The position numbers were made by a program, and so were the translations under genes. From Cryptomeria japonica (taxonomy: Eukaryota > Streptophyta > Pinopsida > Cupressales > Cupressaceae), in NCBI RefSeq assembly GCF_030272615.1, contig NC_081413.1:184369451-184433450 (forward strand): a stretch of 64,000 nucleotides of DNA, given 5' to 3'. Shown here piece by piece: positions 35,662 to 47,054 of this stretch. Numbering within the stretch: the first letter of the stretch is position 1; each line of letters starts with the position of its first letter. Below the pieces are notes generated by a model. It saw only the letters and a program-made list of their open reading frames with translations. It did not search any database and was not told the DNA's origin.

Positions 35662-36546
35662 TGTAAGGAAGTTAAGTAGCGGAAACAACTTCCTACACTA
35701 ATCTTGAGAGGAGGGTAATGCAAAACTTTTTCAGATCATTACAACAGTTACAGAAAATAGAAATAGATATAATAGCAATCATACCACAACACAATGATTT
35801 ACGTGGGGAAAACCCTTTTGGGAGAAAAACCCCACCCTCCAAAAGCAGCTCAATATTTTATTCAGCAATCAAAAACAGATTACAAAATACTTGCAGAGCA
35901 AGCTCTTCGCAGGAGTACCACTAATCAGAGATTCAGAGGCAACTCAATAGCCATAAGACTCTTACACACAACCTCTATCTCACACACCTCATAAATAGGA
36001 GATACAATACAAGAAACCGTCAAACGGTATTACAAAACTATGGGCTAAAACCACCCAATAAGGTGTAGCCGACCTTATCTCCCTTCTATGACATGTTAAA
36101 GCACACATCAACACGTGTTGCTCCCTTTTACAGCTCATTTATGTATTCGATACAAATTATTTTTCCTATTTCAGGAGTACAAACTTCCGGAGGCCATAAC
36201 TTGAGAACCGGGAGTCCGATTGACGAACCGTTTGAAGCGCCGAAAAGCTCGCAAAGTGCTCTATCACCTCGTAACCCGCTTCGCCGGTTACGGCCACTTT
36301 TCAGGGCGTTTCGGAGCCTCTAAAGTCCCCAAAATTAAGTTTAAACATTTTATTGCACCCCTCCAAGACAAAAACTTTAATATCTTCAAAACTAGCTGTG
36401 ACCTTGCGACGAAACTTTACCGGAATGCTTATCTAGCCAACCAGAAGCTTCAGGGAGAGTTTCGCACTATTTCGTGCTCAAATAAAAACTTACTATAAAT
36501 AGTAACCTCACATAAATGCAAGGTTGAGACACCATTTTTCCCAACA
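35662..36546 (-). repeat. Array LTR 3 (shared by copies 2 and 3)
   Basis: 885 bases. It shares the derived CCCTTTTGGG and AAAAACAGATT with LTR 4 but not with LTR 1 or 2, and has private changes such as CGGGAGTCC. Confidence 0.95.
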
Positions 36547-36602
36547 AATCTCCCACTTGTCGAACACCTTGCATGAGCGGAAGGGAATGTCAACACAATG
36601 AA

Positions 36603-39600
36603 TCAATTGCTAGGGGCCATAAGGCCCATAGACTCTGAACACCATCTGAACTTATCTGTGCTCACTGCCTTAGTTAAAGCATCTGCAACATTCATCAAAG
36701 TTTCCACCTTAACCAGCTTCACCCTACCATCTTCGACCATATCTCTAACAAAATGATACTGAATATCAATATGTTTGGTCCGGGCATGAAATGTCGGGTT
36801 CTTAGCTAGGCTAATTGCACTCTGACTGTCACAGTAAACTGTCACTGTACCTTGTTTTATTCCAATATCTAAACACAGTCTCTTAAGCCAAATGGCCTCT
36901 TTACAAGCATGAGTAGCTGCCATATACTCTGCTTCAGTAGTGGATAAAGCAACCACAACATGTCGCTTACTCATCCAACTAATTGCACCACCAAACAAAG
37001 TAAACACATAAGCATTGGTGGATCTTCTGCTATCAATATCACCTGCCCAATCTGAATCTACATAACCATGGATATCAAGGGAAGTCATGTCTCCAACTGA
37101 ATTACCATGATAACACAAAGAATACTCTGAAGTACCATTCAAATATCTGAAGACTCTTTTGACTGCATCCCAATGAACTCTACCAGGATTAGACATATAT
37201 CTAGAAAGTACTCCCACTGCTTGGGCAATGTCTGGTCTAGTACAGACCATAGCATACATCAAGCTTCCAACCGCACTTTGGTAAGGCACTCTGCTCATGT
37301 CTTCCATCTCCAATGGGGATGTAGGACAATCTGAAATAGATAGTTTCATTCCAGCTGTAAAAGGAACACTCAATGGTCTACAATTCTGCATGTTGAACCT
37401 CTGTAACACTGAATTCACATACTTACTCTGGCCTAGCCATAGCTTTCTGTTCACCCTATCTCTTCTAATTTCCATCCCAAGGATGTGCTTTGCTGCACCA
37501 AGATCTTTCATTTCAAATTTAGCAGCGAGCTGAGACTTCAGTTCTGAAATCATACCTTTCCCTTTACCAATGAATAACATATCATCAACATACAATGCAA
37601 TGAATAAGAAATGATCACCATAAGATTTATAATAAACACAGTGATCTGATTTAGAACGTTCAAATCCCAAACTCAACACATATGTATCAAATTTCTGGTA
37701 CCACATCCTAGGACTTTGTTTGAGGCCATACAAAGATTTCTTCAATTTACAGACCAAATTACTTTTGCCTTTCACCACATAGTGCTCCGGCTGTGTCATA
37801 TAAATATCTTCCTCCAAATCACCATGAAGGAAAGCAGTTTTCACATCCATTTGCTCAACCTCTAAATCATAAGCAGTAGCAATAGAAAGCAAAAATCTAA
37901 TGGACGTCATTTTTGCAACAGGAGAAAATATCTCACCGTAATGAACACCCTCAACTTGAGAGTAGCCTTTTGCAACCAACCTTGCTTTATACTTCTCAAT
38001 GCTTCCATCTGAACCAATCTTTTTCTTGAACACCCATTTACAACCAACAGGTTTTCATCCTTCAGGCAATGGTACAAGATCCCATGTATCATTCTTTTTC
38101 AAAGCTGCCATTTCTTCCTCCATAGCAATCTTCCAGGATTCTGCATCATTCATACCTAATGCCTCTTCTACAGATTTCGGTTCATCCACACTAGTATTCA
38201 GAGAAAAAATACATCTCCAATCATCAGGTGAATACCTTTCAGGTGGTTGTCTATGTCTTGTAGACCTTCGAACAAGCTGAGGTGGAGGTTCTTCCTCCTC
38301 TTCTGAAGATTCAGAGCTAGACAAGCTCTCCTCAAATTCCTGCCTATCTAGGGGTCTTGATTGAACTCTTTCAGGTGTAGAAGGAAGTTGAATCACATCT
38401 TCTTTTTTAGTCTATTCTGGCTGCAATGTAACAGAAGGAGACTTAATTTCTCTAAAAATAACACTTCTACTGTGAATTACCTTTTGTGCAACAGGGTCCC
38501 AAAGCTTGTATCCTTTCACACCATAACTATACCCGATGAAGATACATTTCACAGCCTTGTTCTCCAACTTTGTTCGCTTCTCCTTTGGCACATGTGCATA
38601 TGCCTCGCAACCAAAAACTCTAAGATGTCTCAATGAAGGCTTGTGACCTGACCATGCTTCCATAGGCGTTTTATCAACAAGAGCTGATGTAGGAGACCTG
38701 TTAATCATGTAGCAAGCAGTGGCAACAACTTCAGCCCAAAAATTTTGTTCAAGACCAGCACCACTCAACATACTCCTAGCCTTTTCCATCAGTGTCCTAT
38801 TCATTCTTTCTGCAACTCCATTCTGCTGTGGAGAATATGGAGTTGTCTTCTGCCTGTTAATTCCACAGTCTTTACAGAATCTATCAAAATCATTAGAGCA
38901 AAACTCACCGCCATTATCAGTTCTCAAACATTTTATTTTCTTTCCAGTTTGCAACTCAACCATTGCTTTAAATTCTTTAAAACGACTAAAAACTTCAGAT
39001 TTACTTTTTAGAAAATATATCCATGTCCTTCTACTAAAATCATCAATAAATGAAACATAATATGTGGATTTTCCAATCGAAGAGACATCTACTGGACCAA
39101 ACACATCAGAATGGATAAGGTCCAAAACACCACAAGTTTTATGAGAACTCGAGTAAAACTGAACGCGGTTTTGTTTTCCATAAATGCAATGCTCACAGAA
39201 ATCAAAGTCAAGATTACAATCATTCAAACCTTCAACAAGGTTTTTATTTTTCAAGGTCCTTAGACCCTTTTCTCCAATGTGGCCAAGTCTCTGGTGCCAT
39301 AACATAGTCTTCTCTGCAGGTAACTTTGCTTCAGATGAAAGTGCACCCTTAGGTACCCAAAAACCATTTCCATCTGCTGAAGGTGAAACCTTCAAATCTT
39401 CCAGTGAGGTATCCACAGATTTACTTTTTACAGAAGTGCTATTACACTCAACAGTGTATGCTTCAAGCTTATACAAAGTGCCAAACCTGACACCTCTAGC
39501 AACTACCATAGCACCCTTAATCATCTTACATCCTGTTTCAGAAAAGACTACCTGCACACCTGCATCTATTAGTTTGCTCACAGATAACAGGTTTCGTTTT

Positions 39601-40646
39601 AATCCAGAGATATGCAACACACCATTAATCCTTTTTATTCTACCATCAGAAAACCTGATTCTAACTTTACCTCGACCAACAATGTCTAAATGTGAATCAT
39701 CACCCAAGTACACCTTACCTCCATTAAATCCTTCATATTCAAAAAACCAATCTCTATTGGAAGTCATATGAAAAGATGCACCTGAGTCAATTAGCCAGAC
39801 ATCATTACCTGCATGAGTCGCCAAAGCCGCAATAAATGCATCGCCATCTTCCTTGTCGGACTCAGAATCAGAATCGAACTTTTTCTTTTTCTTCTTCTTT
39901 TCTTCTTTGCAGTCCTTACGGATGTGACCCGGTTTACCGCAATTCCAGCAAATGACTTTGGACTTTCCAGGAGATTTCGATCTCCCTTTGGATTTGGACT
40001 TGCCGCGCTTCTCATTCTTCTTGCCTTTCTCCTTAGGTCTTCCACGAACGGTTAGGGCTTCCTTTGAACTGATGGATACCTTCCTTCGTATCTCTTCACC
40101 GAGTAGGGCACCCACCACATCTTCAGATTTCAAAACAACAGAAGTACTACCGATAGCCATAACAAGAGAATCCCACGAATCAGGCAAAGAACAAAGCAAG
40201 ATCTGACATTTCTCCTCCTCGCCCATCTTAACACCGACGGATACTAATTGAGCCACAATCATATTGAATGCTTCTAGGTGGTCTGCAATTCATCCACCCT
40301 CTTCCATCTTCAAGAAATACAATTTCTTTCTTAAGAAAATTTGATTTAATAAAGATTTCACTTGATACATCTCACCAAGCTTAGTCCATAGCTTCTTTGC
40401 AGAGTTCTCTTCATGGACATTGATTAGAACAGAGTCTGCCAGGCACAGTCTGATTAGACCCTTGGCTTTTCGGTCCATAACATCATACTGAGCTGCCGCA
40501 GTAGGATCTGAGGGCCTTTGGACATTCGCATCAACAGCATCCCAAAGATCTCGATCTATTAGCAGATCTTCCATCTTCAACTTCCACATCTCAAAATTAC
40601 TTCCATTAAATTTCTCCACCTCTATTCTCCTTGACGAACTCGCCAT
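36603..40646 (-). pseudogene. Copia gag-pol polyprotein, array copy 3
   Basis: Collinear with copies 1 and 2 over 1,347 codons but with three nonsense codons. These are TGA at 40290-40292 (residue 119, CGA in the other copies), TAG at 38412-38414 (residue 745, CAG in the others) and TGA at 38055-38057 (residue 864, CGA in the others). All three are C-to-T changes on the coding strand. The zinc knuckle, DSG, integrase Asp/Asp/Glu, YVDD and RNase H motifs are retained. It is the most damaged copy and lies next to the outer LTR 4. Confidence 0.95.
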
Positions 40647-40770
40647 CTGAATATTCTTGCAACAGGATCAAAAAGTGTCTTCTGCACAAGCTCCCACTCA
40701 AATCTGGATTAGTTCAAAAAACCCAACTGCCCACAATTGAAACCAAAGGTGATCAGGCTCTGATACCACT

Positions 40771-41655
40771 TGTAAGGAAGTTAAGTAGCGGAAACAACTT
40801 CCTACACTAATCTTGAGAGGAGGGTAATGCAAAACTTTTTCAGATCATTACAACAGTTACAGAAAATAGAAATAGATATAATAGCAATCATACCACAACA
40901 CAATGATTTACGTGGGGAAAACCCTTTTGGGAGAAAAACCCCACCCTCCAAAAGCAGCTCAATATTTTATTCAGCAATCAAAAACAGATTACAAAATACT
41001 TGCAGAGCAAGCTCTTCGCAGGAGTACCACTAATCAGAGATTCAGAGGCAACTCAATAGCCATAAGACTCTTACACACAACCTCTATCTCACACAACTCA
41101 TAAATAGGAGATACAATACAAGAAACCGTCAAATGGTATTACAAAACTATGGGCTAAAACCACCCAATAAGGTGTAGCCGACCTTATCTCCCTTCTATGA
41201 CATGTTAAAGCACACATCAACACGTGTCGCTCCCTTTTATAGCTCATTTATGTATTCGATACAAATTATTTTTCCTATTTCAGGAGTACAAACTTCCAGA
41301 GGCCATAACTTGAGAACCGGGTGTCCGATTGACGAACCGTTTGAAGCACCGGAAAGCTCGCGAAGTGCTCTATCACCTCGTAACCCGCTTCACTGGTTAT
41401 AGCCACTTTTCAGGGCGTTTCAGAGCCTCTAAAGTCCCCAAAATTAAGTTTAAATATTTTATTGCACCCCTCCAAGACAAAAACATTAATATCTTCAAAA
41501 CTAGCTGTGACCTTGCGACGAAACTTTACCGGAATGCTTATCTAGCCAACCAGAAGCTTCAGGGAGAGTTTCGCACCATTTCGTTCTCAAATAAAAACTT
41601 ACTATAAATAGTAACCTCACATAAATGCAAGGTTGAGACACCATTTTTCCCAACA
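40771..41655 (-). repeat. Array LTR 4 (5' LTR of copy 3)
   Basis: 885 bases, closing CCCAACA and followed by the CCCTG duplication. It carries the largest number of private substitutions among the four LTRs (for example CACACAACTC, AGCACCGG and TTCACTGGTTATAG), mostly C to T or G to A. Confidence 0.95.
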
Positions 41656-41660
41656 CCCTG

Positions 41661-41720
41661 AAGGGCGCCATGGTCCTCTTAGGGCGCCATGGTCCTCTCA
41701 GGGCGCCATGGTCCCAATTA
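41661..41720. repeat. 19-bp minisatellite, right part
   Basis: Three GGCGCCATGGTCC units at 41664, 41683 and 41702 complete an original run of eight in-phase 19-base units that the copia array interrupted. Confidence 0.95.
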
Positions 41721-41831
41721 GAGCTTGGCAAGAGGTGTCAGGGTTAGCTTTCGATGTTCAACAGTTTTCGTTTTTTGCATAGATGATTTTGATGATTGAG
41801 TACTGATTACGCTGATGTTTTTACATTGCAG

Positions 41832-43464
41832 GATCTCCCATACATGAGAGAGCACACTACGGGGCAGATTCTTCGCAGTCTGCAAGATTAGATTCCCTGG
41901 CTGACTCAGGCAGAGAGAGATACATTATCGATAGTAGGTTTGTGGTCTGCAATTCTCATGTCGGCCATTCGATTCCATCCTGCGATGTTGATGGCACTTA
42001 TGGAGCGATGGGATCCTGACACATGTACATTCCTCCTCCCAGTAGGAGAGATGACGGTTACACTTGAGGATGTGTACTGCATACTTTGCCTACCTATCAG
42101 AGGAGCTACCGTGACATACGCGACCGATCGGTCGGTGGAGGACCATCAGAGGGAGCAGATATACTGCATAGGGAGAGTCATGCCGAGTGAGACGAGAGGT
42201 CGCATCATGACCCGTTGGCTCTTACATCCTATAGGAGAGGTGCCCCTTGTGAGACGTCTTATGATTGCCATCATTGCACTAGCTGTCTGCCCTAATGGGT
42301 GACGTACGCACATGCATGGGGGTCTCACATGGTGCATCAGGGCTATGGAGAGACATAGGAGAGTATATGCTTGGGATCGGAGTATGCTTGCACATCTCTA
42401 TCACGACCTTGAGGAGTATGTGTTTGGACAGTGTTGTAGCTTGATGACATGCACACTTCTGTAGGTGTGGATATTTGAGCACTTCACATGCACCAGGCCT
42501 GTCAGCTATCCGATGAGTGCAGCTAGCAAGCGACCCAAGGTGTTTGCCTATCCACTTACCAGCGAGTGGAGATTTGGGGATCTACTATATTGGAGAGTGA
42601 CATTCGACAGATTGACAGCTGAGGTGACAGTATGGAGACCATATCTGCGGATGCACAGACGGGATGGGATGGAGAGGTAGTTAGCATGCTTACAGAGGAA
42701 CCACCTACTGAGAGGGTGATACTCACATATCATAGTCCCATTCTACTTTGACCGAGTACAGAGGCAGTTTGGGCTAGAGCAGTGTGTTCCAGTCAATGTA
42801 CCCATCTATACTCGACACTCACGAGTCCTTCCCAGACCCAGAGTAGTAGGGAGACCTACGACAGATGATATCGAGATTACAGATATAGAGGGGTCCGATC
42901 AGGATGTGGTCACTGATTACTCTGCAGATCCCGGAGTACAGCGCAGGTATCTCTCATGGTTTGTGAGGACATACCCAGGGCCTATCATTCCACCAGATTA
43001 CCCGACAGGCCATCCAGGTCCATGGAGACATGGAGACCGAGATGAGGATCAGGGATCCATATCGGAGGAGCCAGAGGAGGGAGAGGGTCATGAGGAGGCA
43101 GGAGATCCTGATCCACCTATAGGAGATCAGCCTAGTGCCGAGGAGGAGGAGGAAGGAGAGGAGGATGACACAAATGGAGATGATGATGAGGAGAATGAGG
43201 ATGTGGGTGAGGATACAGATGAGGATGAGGATGATGAGGAGGAGGAGGATAGAGATGATGAGGAGGAGTCAGATGCAGCTCTCCACCATTCAGGAGATGA
43301 CACCATAGCCTTGGATCTTCCTCATATTCCCCAAAAGGGGGAACACAAGGTGATACGGAGACCTATACCCATTGTGCACAGATCATTTGAGCGTGGGGAG
43401 CCTAGTAGTTCCCAGTCACAGATGCTACCATATCACGATCCCTACTGGCACGAGGGAGATCCAT
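41832..43464 (+). pseudogene. Plant mobile domain protein gene, main exon
   Basis: One plus-strand frame after a splice acceptor encodes a plant mobile domain (aminotransferase-like, PMD). It reads DLPYMREHTTGQILRS, then IVGLWSAILMSAIRFHPAML, MERWDPDTCTFLLPVGEMTV with the family signature LPVGEMTVTLEDV, CLPIRGATV, MERHRRVYAWDRSMLAHLYH, VWIFEHFTCTRP and PFYFDRVQRQFGLEQ. The C-terminal region carries a long run of Glu and Asp at about 43135-43275. Stops interrupt the frame at 41889, 42300, 42462, 42678 and 42717, at least one of them probably CAG to TAG. It is antisense to the gypsy gag-pol. PMD proteins are known both as host nuclear proteins and as passengers of plant transposons. Confidence 0.85.
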
Positions 43465-43545
43465 GTATAATAGGTTTACATTGATTAATTAATGTTTTTG
43501 ATGATATAGAATGGTACTAATACAAAATCTGTTCTACTGCTATAG

Positions 43546-43946
43546 CTAATGTGCAGGAGTGGCGCTCCTTGATCTAGCAAGCAGTGACAGATATTTCCAT
43601 GAGGGCACAAATCCCTAGTTCCTCACAGGTTTCTTATAGGCCTCAGGGGAATGCGGGTCGGCATGAGGACTTATTTTCCCCATTTCGAGTGCAGGTGGAA
43701 ATATGGAGGGAGAGAGAGAGAGTTCTATCAGAGAACCTTCAGCGGGCACAGCGTGACCTAGCAGTAGCTCAGGCCGAGGCTACCTCGTATCGCGTGATCC
43801 TTATGGATAGGGATCGTAGGAGTTCCTCTCGGAGTCATTCATGGTCTATATCATGCTATACACCTATGGGTCCACCTTCACGGCCGGATCAGGAGGGAGC
43901 GTCTGGTCGTCACTCTCCAGCCACTAGCCCTAGGGATAGGAGATGA
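43546..43946 (+). pseudogene. Plant mobile domain gene, last exon
   Basis: The frame continues in phase if an 81-base intron is spliced from CAT|GTATAA at 43465 to TATAG| at 43545. A later acceptor (GTGCAG at 43556) is an alternative that would need another donor. The exon reads VQEWRSLI, a TAG at 43575, then IPSSSQVSYRPQG. A helical segment follows (QVEIWRERERVLSENLQRAQ and onward), and a Ser/Arg-rich tail ends at the TGA at 43944-43946. The helical part could be a short coiled coil. Confidence 0.6.
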
Positions 43947-44542
43947 TGTCATGATGTAGGATAGGTCACATTTTGGATGTATAGTGACCTAGTTTTGTAT
44001 CATACGAGTCACATATATATATAGACATGCTTCTCTTTGTCTCAAATGTGTTATCTTTAATGCCTAAAACAATGTATATTTTGATTAAAGTTAATACATT
44101 TGATAGATGTACATGTATGTTCTGAATTTTAATTTCCATGTGATTGATTTTTCAATGCTCCATGATTAAATTGATACATGTGTGACTTAATTAAAATAAA
44201 ACATTGATCAAGTACTACATTGATGATAGAGAAGAAATATGTGTTAAGCCTAAGATTCATATAAGTAATGTGATTTAATTTAAACACAACATGATACAAT
44301 TCTACTTAACACATAAAGACATTGTATAACATGCCAGCATAATGAAAATGTAAATCTTTTGCAATTTACATAAATGAATTCAAGACAAACTTTAGAGTAA
44401 AGAAACACGCTTGTCAAGAACAAAGCAATATAGATTAAACAAAATATCATTTAATTCTATTTGCTCTAACAAAGATATGCTAACATATTATCCAATTTTG
44501 AAGAAGTGAAAAGAAGATAGATGAAAGGTAAGGAGTGAGGAA
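43947..44542. other. Convergent 3' region, no gene seen
   Basis: This AT-rich spacer lies between the 3' end of the plus-strand PMD gene and the 3' end of the minus-strand pol frame. Both transcripts would run into it. AATGTATA and AATAAAA signals suitable for polyadenylation occur, but none can be singled out. Confidence 0.6.
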
Positions 44543-45239
44543 TTAAGCATAGTATCTACGCAAGTGCATAGCATTTATAGGTTCTTTAAGAGGCGTACCA
44601 TCTATATCCGCTATTTTGTAAGCACCTGATCCATAATCTTCAATAACAATATACGATCCAAGCTAGTTAGGACTAAATTTTCCCTTTTCTTCAGGTAAGG
44701 CATTCACATTGCGCTGATTCTCATAGAGAACTAAGTCACCTACTGAGAAGGAACGTTGAATAACCTTATCATTAGCTTCATTGTAAAGTTTTGTGATACG
44801 CTTGAATATGCTCAAGAGCATTTATATGCTGTTCATCAAGCATCTCAAGTTGTTGAAGTCTTTGTTCTCTATAAGAGTCATCATCTACTATACCTTTGAG
44901 AGAAACTCTAAGTGATGGAATCTCTAACTCTAAAGGCATAATAGCATCAGCACCATAAACAAGATTATAAGGGGTAGTTCCTGTAGCAATTCGTACACTC
45001 GTTCGGTAGGCCCAAAGAGCATAGATTAGCTAAGTACTCCAATCCTTACCATGCTTATTCACGGTTTTGTGAAGAATTTGTTCAATTATCTTGTTGGATG
45101 CTTCGGCTTGACCGTTTGATTGAGGATAGTATGGTGTAGAAAATTGATGTTTGATATGATATTTCTCGAGGAATTTCTTCACATCCTTGTTCTTAAATGA
45201 TGTCCCATTATCTGAGATTATAGTGGAAGGTATCCCGAA
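44543..45239 (-). pseudogene. Gypsy integrase catalytic end and C-terminal tail
   Basis: This continues the pol frame after the TGA at 45240. IPSTIISDNGTSF holds a catalytic Asp and PQSNGQAEASNKI the catalytic Glu. Next come a TAG at about 45030, YALWAYRTS and GTTPYNLVYGADAIMPLE. A frameshift lies near 44805. The shifted frame carries the C-terminal part with FSVGDLVLYENQRN, a TAG where LGSY is usually preceded by Trp, and the typical end NAMHLRRYY before the stop at 44543. Confidence 0.87.
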
Positions 45240-46607
45240 TCAAGAAATAATGTTTTCTAGAAGAAATTGACAAATCACTTCAGCAGTAGTAGAGCGAAGA
45301 GGAACAACTTCTACCCACTTTGTAAAGTAATCTGTTGCAACTATAATGAAAGTGTGTCCTTGAGATGAAGGAGGAGAGATTTTACCGATGAGATCCAACC
45401 CCCATGCAGAGAAAGGCCAAGAGGCTACCTGAGAACGAAGTTCTTGGGCAAGAGCATGAATCAGATTATTGTGTTGTTGACATTGATGACATTTCTTAAC
45501 AAATGAAAAAGAATTCTTTTGCATAGTTTGCCAATAGTATCCCATACGAAGCAATCTTTGAACCAAGGATTTGCCTCCAAAATGCCCCCCACAGGCACTT
45601 GAATGTGCCTCTTCAAGAGCAACAGGGATTTCCGATTTGTTAAGACAATGAAGGAGAAGACCGTTATAACCCCTTCGGTAAAGAACATTAGAAAGAATGA
45701 TATATCTAGTAGACAACTTGTGGATTCTAGCCCTAGTGTTTCTATTGGCGGAATCAGGAAAGGTACCATCGATCAAGTATCTTACGATATGCGAATACCA
45801 TTCATCTGAGTCTATAAAGTCGCAACATGTCACCAAGCTAGAATCATCTACAATAGCTGAAGAAATAAGGTTGTGAATAACAAATTTAAGATCAACCACA
45901 GGGTCCTCTAAAGATACAAGAGAAGCCACACATGCCATTGCATCCGCATGTCGACTATCTTTTCGAGGAACAGGTTCTATGGTATAAGAATCAAATTTTT
46001 GTAACAAAGAGATAGCAAGGTCTTTATATTGTGATAATTTGTCTTGTTTTGCTTGATACAGTCCTGTTACTTGTCTTATAATCAATTGAGAATCTCCATA
46101 AATATGTATGTGCTTTACATTCAAAGCCAAGGCTGCCTTTATTCCTGCTATAAGGGCCTCATACTCGGCAATGTTATTGGTACATAGGAAATTGAGACGA
46201 TAAGATAAGGGAATGGATTTCTTTGTAGGAGAAATTAGAACAACACCTGCCCCCAATCCCGTACGACACTTAGAGCCATCAAAGTACAACTCCCAAGTTT
46301 CATCTTTCTCTATACAAAGAATGAAGTCATCGGGAAAAGACTCAGGGTTAGGGAAGGAGAAAGGTGAAGGGGCCTCAACTAAGTGATTGGTCAACGCTTG
46401 CCCTTTAATTGCTCTTTGTGAAACAAATTTAAGGTCAAATTCAGTTAACATCATAACCCACTTAGCTAGGCGTCCTGATAAATCAGTTTTAGAGAAAAGA
46501 TGCTTCAGAGGATCAAACTTTACCATGACGTGGACTTCTGAATTTAAAAGATAATGTCTCAATTTCTGAGTCACAAACACCAAGGCCAAGCATTGTCTTT
46601 CTATCAC
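45240..46607 (-). pseudogene. Gypsy RNase H, second RNase H and integrase start
   Basis: 455 residues. Residues 1-75 finish the Ty3-type RNase H (TQKLRHYLL, LAKWVMMLTEFDL). Residues 104-225 form a second, archaeal-type RNase H with Asp110, Glu150, Asp172 and Asp222 as likely catalytic residues (LYFDGSKC, NNIAEYEALIAG, YGDSQLI, RHADAMA). The integrase follows with a zinc motif of His335, His342, Cys373 and Cys376, then WGLDLIGKI and ATDYFTKWVE. The frame ends at a TGA at 45240 where family members usually read an Arg before FGIP. Two RNase H domains in tandem identify a Tat-lineage gypsy element. Confidence 0.9.
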
Positions 46608-46613
46608 AGAATA

Positions 46614-47045
46614 TCAGGTCTCATAATCGAGTAAGGTACAACTTATATAATAAACCAGACACTCCTTGCCATCCTTATCATGTTGTGCCAATAATGCTGT
46701 GAGAGCATGAGAGGAAGCAGTTGTATAAAGAAGAAAGGGTTTAGAAGGTTCGGCAGGTTGAAGGATAGGAGGATTAGCCAAATATACTTTTAAATCCTCA
46801 AATGCTTGCTGACAATCTTCGTTCCATTGAAAGGTGATATTCCTTTTGAGAAGTTGAGTAAAAGGAAAAGTACGATCCGCAAGTTGAGATACAAACCTAT
46901 GAATAGCTTGAATCTTTCCTTGTAAGCTTTTGAGTTGAGACACATTTCTAGGAGGTGGCATGTTGACAATGGCATCTATTTTTTTAGTGTCCACCTCAAT
47001 CCCACGATGCGAAACTATGAATCCTAATAGTTTTCCACTATCCAC
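46614..47045 (-). pseudogene. Gypsy reverse transcriptase thumb and RNase H start
   Basis: 143 residues in the same frame as the flanking pol segments. It begins with SGKLLGFIVSHRGIEVD, the conserved end of the Ty3 reverse transcriptase palm. It continues through the connection (LKSLQGKIQAIHRFVSQLAD, FQWNEDCQQAFEDLK) into the Ty3 RNase H start FLLYTTASSHALTALLAQHD. In FLLYTTAS the usual catalytic Asp of YTDAS is Thr, so this RNase H has lost a key residue. It ends DYET and a TGA at 46614-46616 where Arg is usual. Confidence 0.88.
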
Positions 47046-47054
47046 ACCAAAAAC

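Larger units (their letters stand above)
25444..41655 (-). mobile_element. Tandem array of three Tork/Tnt1-like copia elements
   Basis: Four LTRs (25444, 30553, 35662 and 40771, each exactly 885 bases) alternate with three interiors of exactly 4,224 bases, giving a strict 5,109-base period. A single CCCTG duplication flanks the whole array (25439-25443, 41656-41660). No duplication lies at the inner LTR boundaries, where each LTR serves both neighbours. Each interior has its own primer site, a 1,347-residue gag-pol frame and a polypurine tract on the minus strand. The copies differ only by substitutions. Unequal exchange after one insertion is the simplest origin. Concatenation before integration and an assembly artefact are the alternatives. 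Confidence 0.93.

Noticed and set aside
26385-40646. Numerous plus-strand frames of 60-195 codons opposite the copia polyproteins
   Set aside because: They are shadows of the minus-strand gag-pol and repeat identically in all three copies. None has independent coding character.
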